Of a stretch of DNA of 33,967 nt, positions 1-9,000 are shown piece by piece. Numbering within the stretch: position 1 is the stretch's first letter; each line of letters begins with the position of its first letter. The DNA is from an uncultured Clostridia bacterium (GTDB lineage: Bacteria; Bacillota; Clostridia; TANB77; CAG-508). Where the stretch lies: NCBI GenBank assembly GCA_947628395.1, contig CANQZP010000004.1, positions 1 through 33,967 on the forward strand, read 5' to 3'. A model generated the notes under the pieces. The model did no database searches, had not been told where the DNA came from, and was given only the letters and a program-made list of their open reading frames with translations. Made by a program: the position numbers and the translations under genes.

Positions 1-124
1 GGTTGAAAAATAATTACAATTTTGGCGTTGTCAAACTTCATTTGAAATTTAATCACCGTACAAAAAGTACGCCTTATAAATTTCAAACTCGTTTTCCTAG
101 CCAAAATTTAATTCTTTTCCAACC
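1..124. repeat. Long imperfect palindromic element with nested dyads
   Basis: Outer arms ggttgaaaaataattacaattttggc (1-26) and gccaaaatttaattcttttccaacc (100-124) are near reverse complements. Inner arms are tttgaaattta (40-50) / taaatttcaaa (77-87). Centre is cgtac-aaaaa-gtacg. Confidence 0.6.
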
Positions 125-156
125 AAATTTGTGCCTTAGAAAGGAATTGTAGTATA

Positions 157-2025
157 ATGAAAAATAAAGCTAGAATTGATTTTAAGGTTTTAGGAAGAGT
201 CCTAAAATACCTTTTTAAAAATTATAAATTAAGAATATTTTTTGTAATTGTTTGCCTTTTATTAAGTACAGGAGCATCAGTAGCGGCAAATCTTTACCTA
301 CAAACATTAATAGATGATTACATAGTTCCACTTGTAGGTATGAAAAATCCAGTATTTACATCACTTATAAAAGCAATAGGAGTTATTATAGGAATTTATG
401 CAGTTGGAGTAATAGCTAACTTTTTATCAAGTAGGCTAATGGTCAAAGCATCTGAAGGAACTTTAAAGAAGATTCGTGATGAGATGTTTGTTAAAATGCA
501 AAGACTACCTATAAGATATTTTGATACACACTCACATGGAGATATAATGAGTAGATATACTAATGATACAGATACTTTAAGCCAAATGATTTCTCAAACA
601 ATTCCACAGACATTCTCAGTAATTACAACAATAGTAGTAATATTTGTTTCTATGATAGTAACAAATATATATTTAACAGCAGTAGTAGTTTTATTTTTAG
701 GAATAATACTTGTAATAACTAGATTTATGACTTCAAGAAGCGGAAATTATTTTATTAAACAACAAGAAGCAGTTGGTAAATTAAATGGATATATAGAAGA
801 AATGATAAATGGGCAAAAAGTAGTTAAAGTATTTTGTTATGAGGATAGAGCAAAAAAAAGATTTGATGAGTTAAATGAAAACTTATCAGAGCACATGTAT
901 AATGCTAATAAATTTGTAAATTCTATAGGCCCAGTAAATGGAAACTTAGGAAATACGCTATATGCGGTATTAGCATTAGTAGGAGGACTACTTGCAGTAA
1001 ATGGTATAGGAAATGTTACAGTAGGTTTGATAGTAGCATTTTTGCAACTAAGTAAAACATTTATAAGACCTATAAATGAAGTTTCAAGACAGCTAAATTC
1101 AGTAGTTATGGCAGTTGCTGGGGCAAAGAGAATATTTGAATTAATAGATGAAAAACCTGAAGAAAACAATGGATATGTTACTTTAGTAAATGTAAAAGAA
1201 GAAGACGGAAAACTTATAGAGACTAAAGAGAGAACAAATAACTGGGCTTGGAAACACCCACATTCAGATGGAACAATAGAATATGTTAAATTAAAAGGAA
1301 ATATTGAACTTTTTGATGTCGATTTTAGTTATGACGGAGAAAAAACAGTATTAGAAAATATTAGTTTATATGCAAAACCAGGACAAAAAATTGCATTTGT
1401 TGGTGCTACGGGTGCAGGGAAAACAACAATTACGAATTTGATAAATCGTTTTTATGATATTGAAGATGGAAAGATTAGATATGATGGAATAAATATAAAT
1501 AAAATAAAAAAGGAAGACTTAAGATTTTCGCTTGGTATGGTTCTTCAAGATACACATCTTTTTACTGGAACTATTAAGGAGAATATAAAATATGGAAGGG
1601 AAGATGCGTCAGATGAAGAAGTAATAAAAGCAGCAAAGCTTGCGAATGCGCATGATTTTATAACTAGACTTCCAAAGGGATATGATACTTATATATCAGG
1701 AGATGGAGCTAGTCTTTCTCAAGGACAAAGACAACTTTTGGCAATAGCTAGATGTGCATTATGTGATCCACCAGTAATGATATTAGATGAAGCAACATCA
1801 AGTATAGATACAAGAACAGAAAAGATAGTTCAAGATGGTATGGATAAGTTAATGGAGGGAAGAACAGTTTTTGTAATAGCGCATAGGCTTTCGACTGTTA
1901 GAAATGCGAAAGCTATTATGGTTTTAGATCATGGTAAAATAATAGAGAGGGGTAGCCATGAGGAATTAATTGCTCAAAAAGGACAATATTATAAATTATA
2001 CACGGGAGCATTTGAATTAGAATAA
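157..2025 (+). CDS. ABC transporter ATP-binding protein/permease (exporter-type half transporter)
   Basis: 622-aa ORF with N-terminal TM domain, Walker A GATGAGKTT, signature LSQGQRQ, Walker B VMILDEATSSID and H-loop AHRLST. RBS-like aaagga lies upstream. Confidence 0.95.
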   Translation: MKNKARIDFKVLGRVLKYLFKNYKLRIFFVIVCLLLSTGASVAANLYLQTLIDDYIVPLVGMKNPVFTSLIKAIGVIIGIYAVGVIANFLSSRLMVKASEGTLKKIRDEMFVKMQRLPIRYFDTHSHGDIMSRYTNDTDTLSQMISQTIPQTFSVITTIVVIFVSMIVTNIYLTAVVVLFLGIILVITRFMTSRSGNYFIKQQEAVGKLNGYIEEMINGQKVVKVFCYEDRAKKRFDELNENLSEHMYNANKFVNSIGPVNGNLGNTLYAVLALVGGLLAVNGIGNVTVGLIVAFLQLSKTFIRPINEVSRQLNSVVMAVAGAKRIFELIDEKPEENNGYVTLVNVKEEDGKLIETKERTNNWAWKHPHSDGTIEYVKLKGNIELFDVDFSYDGEKTVLENISLYAKPGQKIAFVGATGAGKTTITNLINRFYDIEDGKIRYDGININKIKKEDLRFSLGMVLQDTHLFTGTIKENIKYGREDASDEEVIKAAKLANAHDFITRLPKGYDTYISGDGASLSQGQRQLLAIARCALCDPPVMILDEATSSIDTRTEKIVQDGMDKLMEGRTVFVIAHRLSTVRNAKAIMVLDHGKIIERGSHEELIAQKGQYYKLYTGAFELE

Positions 2026-2071
2026 GAAATACACACAACCGTAAGGAAATTAAGGTCGGACAAAAGGGAGG

Positions 2072-2171
2072 GAGGGCGGACGCAAGGCCCGCCCCTACAA
2101 ATATAGGGTAAGGCCAAGAAGAAGAATATATTATTGTAAAAGGTGTAGGGGCGGGGCTTGTCTCCGCCCTC
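2072..2171. repeat. GC-rich inverted repeat (MITE-like) element
   Basis: 28-bp arms at 2072-2099 (gagggcggacgcaaggcccgcccctaca) and 2144-2171 (tgtaggggcggggcttgtctccgccctc) are reverse complements with 3 mismatches. They are GC-rich within very AT-rich flanks. Confidence 0.7.
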
Positions 2172-2286
2172 TTGACTGCTCTTAGAAGAAAATGAAAAAT
2201 CTTTATCAATGAAAAAGTTATCTGTTTCCTTTGTCTTAGACAACATAAAAAAGAAATAAAAATATTAAAGAAATGTAATATATTTG

Positions 2287-2318
2287 TTATATGCAAAAAT
2301 ATAAAATTACAGTATAAT
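2287..2318 (+). promoter_or_regulatory. Putative promoter of pilin operon: TTATATGCAAAA box plus -10 TATAAT
   Basis: TTATATGCAAAA at 2287-2298, 14 nt, then TATAAT at 2313-2318. The same box occurs upstream of the 6070 ORF. No good -35 hexamer is seen. Confidence 0.5.
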
Positions 2319-2368
2319 TTAATTGAAGAAGTATATTTTTTAGTGTTTAAAAATAAAAAGGAGAAATA

Positions 2369-4006
2369 ATGAAAAACAATTTATTTTATAAAATTTTTGC
2401 AAGTATCATAGTTATAGCTTTAATTCTTAGTAATGTAATAAATACAAATGTATATGCTGTAAGTAGCTATACAATTACAATTACTAAAAAAGAAGCTGGC
2501 CATGAGTATGAAGCATACCAAATTTTTAAAGGTGATTTATACGATGAAAAAAATGTTCCAGAAAGTGAGCGTACAGATCCTAAATCAAGAACAAAGACAT
2601 TATCTAATATTGAATGGGGTAGTGGAGTTAATGATAAAGATGGATTATTAAATGAATTAAAAACAAATGATATTTTAAAGACTATTTTTACAGAAGAAAC
2701 TACGACAGCAAAACAAGTTGCAGTTATTCTTGAAGGATTGGAAGAAGACAGCACTCAATTAAAAGTTTTTGCTGAAATTATTAATAAACATTTAACCTCT
2801 ACATCAGCTGCATCAACTGAAAATGATGATAATTATACAATTCAAGTTAATGATGCAGGATACTATTTTATAAAAGACAAAAACTCTTCATTAGATGAAA
2901 GTGAATATTCAGCATATACTAGATATATGTTAAAAGTTGTTAGTGACATAACAGTTGAACCAAAATCCGAAAAACCTTCTGTTAAGAAATCTTTATCTGA
3001 AACAGAAAATAAAGCTGTAGATGATCATGCAATAAACGAAAAATTTGATTATTATTTAACAGCTACTCTTTCACCAAATATAGAATATAGTGAATATGAG
3101 GAATATAAACTTATATTTGAAGATACAGTGGAAACAGGAATTACATATGATGAGATTGAAAGTGTTATTATAAAAGATGCAAAAGAATCCAATGATAATG
3201 CTATAACTGAATTTACTTTGACTAAAGATACAGATTATACTGATGTTGTCAAAAATCTAAATAGAACAATTACTGTAAATGATTTAGTAAATATTCTTGA
3301 GACTAAACATGCAGATATAACAAAAGGTCTTAAAGTTGTAGTCAAATATAAAGCACATCTAAATGAAAATGCTAAAATATCAAAAAAAGATTCATCAGAA
3401 AATAGTCCAAATGTTAATACTGTAAAACTTAAATATTCTAATGATCCAAATTTAAATAATGAAGAATCAATGGGTACTACTGTAGAAGATAAAGCATATG
3501 TATTTACTTATGGTGTTGATAATACAAAATATTCAAAATATGCAACTAAAGATGTGAATGAAGGAGTCTTAGAGGGGGCAGGATTTAAAATTTATAAAAA
3601 AGGCGAAAGTAATGATATAAAATTAAAATGGGATGACAATTTAAAAGCATATCGCCCTGTTGGAACTGAGGAAGAAGCTGATGATATGATGAGATCTCAA
3701 AAAGACGGTCAATTTAATATTGTGGGTCTAGATTCTGGAAGTTATATATTAAAAGAAGAAGATACACCTGAAGGCTATAATACATGTGATCCTATAGAAA
3801 TAGTAATTACTACTAGCTTGGAAGAAACTGAAGGTTCAGCACAAGTTACTTTTACTGTAGCTGAACATGTAAAAAATGATATTATAAATGTTCATGGTTC
3901 TAAATTACCTAGTACAGGTAGTATAGCTTTAATAGTAATAACAGGAGTTGCTATAGTTTTAGGTATTACTGGAATAATTCTTTCAAAAAATAAGAAAAAG
4001 GAGTAA
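2369..4006 (+). CDS. LPXTG-anchored pilin (SpaA/FctA-like backbone pilin)
   Basis: Signal peptide; YTITITKKEAGHEYEAYQIFKG N-terminus typical of isopeptide pilins; VEPKSEKPSVKK (pilin-motif-like); E-box-like YILKEEDTPEGY; C-terminal LPSTG, hydrophobic stretch and KNKKKE tail. Confidence 0.88.
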   Translation: MKNNLFYKIFASIIVIALILSNVINTNVYAVSSYTITITKKEAGHEYEAYQIFKGDLYDEKNVPESERTDPKSRTKTLSNIEWGSGVNDKDGLLNELKTNDILKTIFTEETTTAKQVAVILEGLEEDSTQLKVFAEIINKHLTSTSAASTENDDNYTIQVNDAGYYFIKDKNSSLDESEYSAYTRYMLKVVSDITVEPKSEKPSVKKSLSETENKAVDDHAINEKFDYYLTATLSPNIEYSEYEEYKLIFEDTVETGITYDEIESVIIKDAKESNDNAITEFTLTKDTDYTDVVKNLNRTITVNDLVNILETKHADITKGLKVVVKYKAHLNENAKISKKDSSENSPNVNTVKLKYSNDPNLNNEESMGTTVEDKAYVFTYGVDNTKYSKYATKDVNEGVLEGAGFKIYKKGESNDIKLKWDDNLKAYRPVGTEEEADDMMRSQKDGQFNIVGLDSGSYILKEEDTPEGYNTCDPIEIVITTSLEETEGSAQVTFTVAEHVKNDIINVHGSKLPSTGSIALIVITGVAIVLGITGIILSKNKKKE

Positions 4007-4012
4007 TCTAAA

Positions 4013-4045
4013 AAACAGATAAGTATGATGAATGCTTATCTGTTT
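4013..4045 (+). promoter_or_regulatory. Intercistronic stem-loop between pilin and sortase
   Basis: aaacagataag (4013-4023) / cttatctgttt (4035-4045) is a perfect 11-bp stem, extendable inward. No long U tract follows, so attenuator or processing hairpin is more likely than a full terminator. Confidence 0.5.
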
Positions 4046-4059
4046 GTGATATAACAATT

Positions 4060-4911
4060 ATGAAAAAAATATCTATAAGAGAAATCATATCAAAAATATT
4101 CATAATAATCGCAATAGTTTTACTTTGTTATCCAGCATTTGCTGAAATATATAATAAATATCATTCATCTTATGTAATAAAAGAATACGAAGATTCAGTT
4201 GATGAAATAAGTGAAGAAAAATACAATCAACTTATGGAAGAAGCAAAGGAATATAATGAAAGTCTTCATAATAGTGCAACTAGATTTGATTTATCAGAAA
4301 AACAAAAAGAAAAATATATGTCTCTTTTAAATGTTAGTGGAAATGGAGTTATGGGAGTTATTTCAATTCCAAAAATAAAAGTAAAACTTCCAATTTATCA
4401 CACAGCAGATGATGACGTATTACAAGTAGCAATAGGCCACATACCAGGTAGCTCACTACCAATTGGAGGAGAAGGAACACATGCAGTACTATCTGGACAT
4501 AGAGGTTTAGCTCAAGCATCAATATTTACTAATTTACCACAATTAGAAAAAGGAGACACATTTAATATTGAAGTATTAAAAGAAGTCCTAACTTATAAAG
4601 TTGATAAAATTGAAACTGTATTACCATCAGAAATTGAGAATATTGAAATTGTAGATGGAGAAGATTATTGTACACTTGTAACTTGTACACCACTAGGAAT
4701 CAATAGTCATAGACTTTTAGTAAGAGGTCATAGAATAGAAACAATTTATGAAAATGAAGATACAAATGATAATATGCTAAAAGAAGTCATAAAAGGGAAT
4801 GTACTTACAACTTATCAAATTATTATGCTTATTATTGCATTACTATTTTTTATAATTGGATTTTGTTATCCACTTATAAAAAGTATAATAGAAATAAAAA
4901 AGAAAGAGTAG
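4060..4911 (+). CDS. srtC: Class C sortase (pilus polymerising)
   Basis: Class C hallmarks: catalytic region TLVTCTPLGINSHRLLVRGHRI, HAVLSGHRG, N-terminal TM segment and C-terminal TM helix. Located between two pilin-like genes. Confidence 0.9.
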   Translation: MKKISIREIISKIFIIIAIVLLCYPAFAEIYNKYHSSYVIKEYEDSVDEISEEKYNQLMEEAKEYNESLHNSATRFDLSEKQKEKYMSLLNVSGNGVMGVISIPKIKVKLPIYHTADDDVLQVAIGHIPGSSLPIGGEGTHAVLSGHRGLAQASIFTNLPQLEKGDTFNIEVLKEVLTYKVDKIETVLPSEIENIEIVDGEDYCTLVTCTPLGINSHRLLVRGHRIETIYENEDTNDNMLKEVIKGNVLTTYQIIMLIIALLFFIIGFCYPLIKSIIEIKKKE

Positions 4912-4915
4912 AAAT

Positions 4916-5704
4916 ATGAGAAAAACATTAAAAAAATTTAGTATGATAATATTTATTATTGTATTAATAACAAATTTAATAATTCCGACATATGCAGTAG
5001 AATCTGAAAGCGAATCATCATCAGAAAATGATTCTATAAATAATAATGAATCAGAACCAGAGTCAGAGGAAGAAACAGAAATAAATTCTAATAAAAAAAG
5101 TGAATCATCGTTAGAAATAAATTTTATAACTAATAATAGTACTATTCCAATGGATAATGTGAATATATCAATTTATAAATTGGCTTCTTTTGAAAATAAA
5201 GATTTTTCAATCACATGGGAAGATACTTATTCTGATCATATGATAGATTTAGGATTAGCTACTGATGAAGAAATAATTTCAGAAGCTTCTGAATTAGCTA
5301 ATTTTGTAGATACAAACAATATAAATGCAGACTATAGCATAAAAACAGATTCTAATGGAAAAGCAACTGTAACTCTTGAAAATGGTATTTACTTGATATA
5401 TGGAGAAAAAACTGTAAAAAATGATATAACTTATACACCTAATCCTTGTATTATACAATTACCATATACAGACGAAGATGGAACACTAATATATGATGCT
5501 TCTGTAGAATTAAAATATGTGATGAAAATTCCTGATCCTACACCTACTATTGAGCCAGGAAAGACAGGATCTACTAAAAAAAGTTTTATTCCAAAAACAG
5601 GAGATATAATTCTAATAGTAGTTGGAATATTAATATTAGTTCTTGCTTTAAATATTCTACAAATGATACATGAAGTAAGAAAAAGCAAAAATAAAAATAA
5701 ATAG
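4916..5704 (+). CDS. LPXTG-like (IPKTG) ancillary pilin / surface protein
   Basis: Signal peptide ending PTYAVE; acidic Ser/Glu-rich N-terminus; prealbumin-like region (FITNNSTIPMDNVNISIYKLASF); C-terminal FIPKTGD, hydrophobic helix and basic tail. Confidence 0.8.
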   Translation: MRKTLKKFSMIIFIIVLITNLIIPTYAVESESESSSENDSINNNESEPESEEETEINSNKKSESSLEINFITNNSTIPMDNVNISIYKLASFENKDFSITWEDTYSDHMIDLGLATDEEIISEASELANFVDTNNINADYSIKTDSNGKATVTLENGIYLIYGEKTVKNDITYTPNPCIIQLPYTDEDGTLIYDASVELKYVMKIPDPTPTIEPGKTGSTKKSFIPKTGDIILIVVGILILVLALNILQMIHEVRKSKNKNK

Positions 5705-5720
5705 AATTATAGTATTTAGA

Positions 5721-5766
5721 AAAAACCATATTTAAAACAATATTATTTTAAATATGGTTTTTTTTA
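5721..5766 (+). terminator. Rho-independent terminator of the pilin-sortase operon
   Basis: 17-bp stem aaaaaccatatttaaaa / ttttaaatatggttttt followed by a T-tract. Confidence 0.8.
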
Positions 5767-5849
5767 GAGCAAAAGTGGACACATTCCAAAAGTCTAGGCA
5801 AAAATTAACGAAAGAGATGAGAATTTTGGAATGTGTCCACTTTTGTTCT
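5766..5849. repeat. Terminal inverted-repeat element (MITE-like or palindromic repeat)
   Basis: Arms agagcaaaagtggacacattccaaaa (5766-5791) and ttttggaatgtgtccacttttgttct (5824-5849): 26 bp with one mismatch, 32-nt centre. Confidence 0.65.
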
Positions 5850-5997
5850 AAAATTAAGTAAAAGATAGAAAACCGTAAGAAAAAAGCAAATATTGTATGT
5901 AAATTGATGAAAAAATGTAATTAAAATTTTATATTTTAAGAAAATAGTATTTTGCGTAAAGAAATATTAAAAATAGCTTACAAATATAATATTTTTA

Positions 5998-6029
5998 TTA
6001 TATGCAAAATTAAAATAATATGCTAAATT
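5998..6029 (+). promoter_or_regulatory. Putative promoter of vWA-adhesin operon: TTATATGCAAAA box plus -10-like TAAATT
   Basis: TTATATGCAAAA at 5998-6009 and TAAATT at 6024-6029, with the same 14-nt spacing as at 2287-2318. Confidence 0.45.
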
Positions 6030-6069
6030 TTAATCAGTTTATTATATATTAAAGAGAGGAAAGTCCAAT

Positions 6070-9000
6070 ATGAGAGTTTTCAAAAAAGCATTATTAATCA
6101 TTTTAATTCTTTGTATAACATGTATATCAACACCGATATATGCATTTGGAGAATTAATAAATCAAGAAAAAGAAATAAGCAAAAATAGAAAATTAGAAGT
6201 AACAGAAGAAAAATCTAGCCAAGATGTAAATGTACCACCTGTTGTAGAGGAAAATAAAACTCCTGAAATAGGAGAAGAAAATCAACCTGTTACAGATGAG
6301 AATAAAATTCCTGAAACATCTGAAACAGAGAAAAATAATGCAACAGATACAGAAGAAAATAAAACTATTACTGAAGATGAAAATGAAAAATCTGGTAAAG
6401 AAGTAGCAGAAGAAAAAGAAATTGTTACAGAAGAGAGTTTAGAAAGTGTTTTAGAAAGAAGAAAAAGTATTCTTGAAGGTGATATTTTATCTAAGAAAAA
6501 TAAATCAGTTTCAAATGAAACTAAAAAAGAAGCAGCAGCAACGCTTTTTAGATCAATTAGTATGTCAATACAGGATTTCCTTGATAATATAACTAAAAAT
6601 ACAAAATTTAATAAAGAAGATAATAAATTACATTTTATCATAAAGCATTGGCATCATAATCAAACAGTAAAAAATGAAGAAAATGAAGAGTACGAAGAAA
6701 CTAATGATAGTGAAAAACTTGTTACCATAGAAGGTTATATAGAGAAAAAGGAAAATGAATCAGGATATAAAATTGAAATTAGAAAAGACACAGGTTCATA
6801 TACAAGCATAACTAATGAAAATAAAGGAGATTGTTCAGATTATGTGGAAAATGTTGATACAACTAATGGAACAATAACACTTAAAGCGAATCCATTACAA
6901 CAAGATGGTAAGCCTTTAGAACACTTTACAGCCTTTGCAGTAGGAGCAGGACGTAAAGCAGTTGATGAGAATGAAGAACAGGAAAAGGTTACAGTTTCTT
7001 ATAAAGAAGACACACATTTAGTAAAAATACATACATATTACGTTAATGAAAATATGATAGTTGCTGGTAGTTCAGATAAAACTGTTTTTGGAACAACTGA
7101 AGGAACAGGTAGTCTAGAAAAAGATACAGCTATGGTTTATACATATATAAATGATAAAGATGACACACATAAAGCAGGAGATATTGTAAAAACTGAAGAA
7201 GGTAAAGCTGTATATGAAGGACAAACATTACCAACTGGTGTAAATCAAGAAGATGTACAATTAACCAAAGTTTACAGTACAGTAGAAGGATTACATACAG
7301 ATAAATCAATAAGTAAAACAGAGGATGATGATAGAAAATTTACTATTGATCTAGAATCATGGTTTTCAGGAGCAAAAGCTGCAAATATAGGACTTCTTTT
7401 AGATGCTTCTGGTAGTATGACTTTTACATCAGACACATTAGATCCAATAAATATAAATAATAGAGATATAAATTTAACTAGTCAAGAGAAAGCGAAACTT
7501 AAAGCAAAAGCTTTAACAAAAGGAAATTTTCCGACTGCCCCTGAAACAGCAAAAGATTGGGAAGAAGAAGTTTTTTTAACTCAAGAAGAAGTAAATGAAA
7601 TTTTAAATAATACTAATACAGATAATAATCCTTTAAGTGATAGTGAATATAATTACTATGTATTTAATGAATCTGCAGATGTAAATGAATATGCTCCTTT
7701 AGGATATTGGGATGGTTCTTTAAATAATAAATTATATGATACTCTTATAGGATATTACGAGTTTAATAAAGGTGATTATCCTAATGACAATGTCACAGAC
7801 AGAGATTGGCTAATAAATAGTGTAACAGGAAATGAAGCAAAATTAGTTAATCAAATTAGTACAGAAAAAATGAAAGAAGAGCCAGCAGGAAATGTATCAT
7901 TTGAAATTGTAGATAACCCTACTAATTGGAAAACAGACCACCATATAGCAATGAAAGATGGTAAAGGATTAGTAGTAAAAGAATTGGAAGAAACAGGGCT
8001 AGGTGTTTTATTAGATGTAAAACCATCAAGTGATAATTTTACAATATCTTTTACAATTGAAAAAGAAGCAGATAGTTCAACTGCAAAAGATAAAGGTAGT
8101 AGTAGTACATCTCAAAACTATACAGACCTTTTATATGTAGGACCATTAGAAAATATAAGAGATAATGAAAGTAATTTTTATAGAGTTGTTCGTGATGGTT
8201 CTGTTACAGGATCTGTAAATGGTGTTAGTGGTAATAGTAAAAATAGATTAAGAGGATATCAAAACGAATTAAATAACACGACTCCTCCTATGATTACAAA
8301 TGTAAATAATGTATTTAATAAACAAAATGATATCAAGACAGTTACATTAGTATTTAATAATGGACAGGTTACATCTTATTTAGATGGGGATAAGATAGGG
8401 GATGTAAATGATCAAAGTATACTATTAAGTGATAACAACATTGTTATTACAGGATTTGATAATGATTACGATGGTGCAGATTTATATATAGATAATATAC
8501 GTGTTTATGATGCAGCACTTGAGCCAAGCGATGTTGCAAAAATAAATAATGGTGACAATAAGGTGGAAGCTGAATATACAGCTTACAATAAATATGACGA
8601 AGAAGAAGTAAGAATTGCTTCAACAAAAGGTTATTTTGTTGATTCTGTAAAAGGTGGAATGAATGGATGGTACTATGTAAATCATGATTCAGATTGGGAT
8701 GGACATTATTTTAAACCTGGAATAGAAAGTGCCAAAGTATTATGGGGAATAAATACTAATGAACACGTATATTATACAGATAGTTTTTCAAATCCTACAA
8801 CAGATGTTAAAAAGAATCATAATAGTACAAATTATACATATACACCTACTAAAAATAGTCCAACAAAATTTTATATTGACGAAAACGGATATTTATGCTG
8901 TTTCTATACAAGAGGAACTCATCAAGATCAGACAGGAGCATCTTACGTATATAAGAAAGATGATTCAGCTGATATAAAAGTAGAATCTTTACAACGTGCT

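Noticed and set aside
837-1169. 110-aa antisense ORF in the ABC transporter
   Set aside because: Fully inside a strongly supported CDS with no motif.
1916-2296. - strand ORFs 1916-2296 and 1989-2246
   Set aside because: They run through the GC-rich inverted repeat and the end of the ABC transporter gene; no recognisable domain.
8759-8977. 72-aa + strand ORF inside the vWA adhesin
   Set aside because: Alternative frame of a well supported CDS; Ile/Gln-rich artefact.
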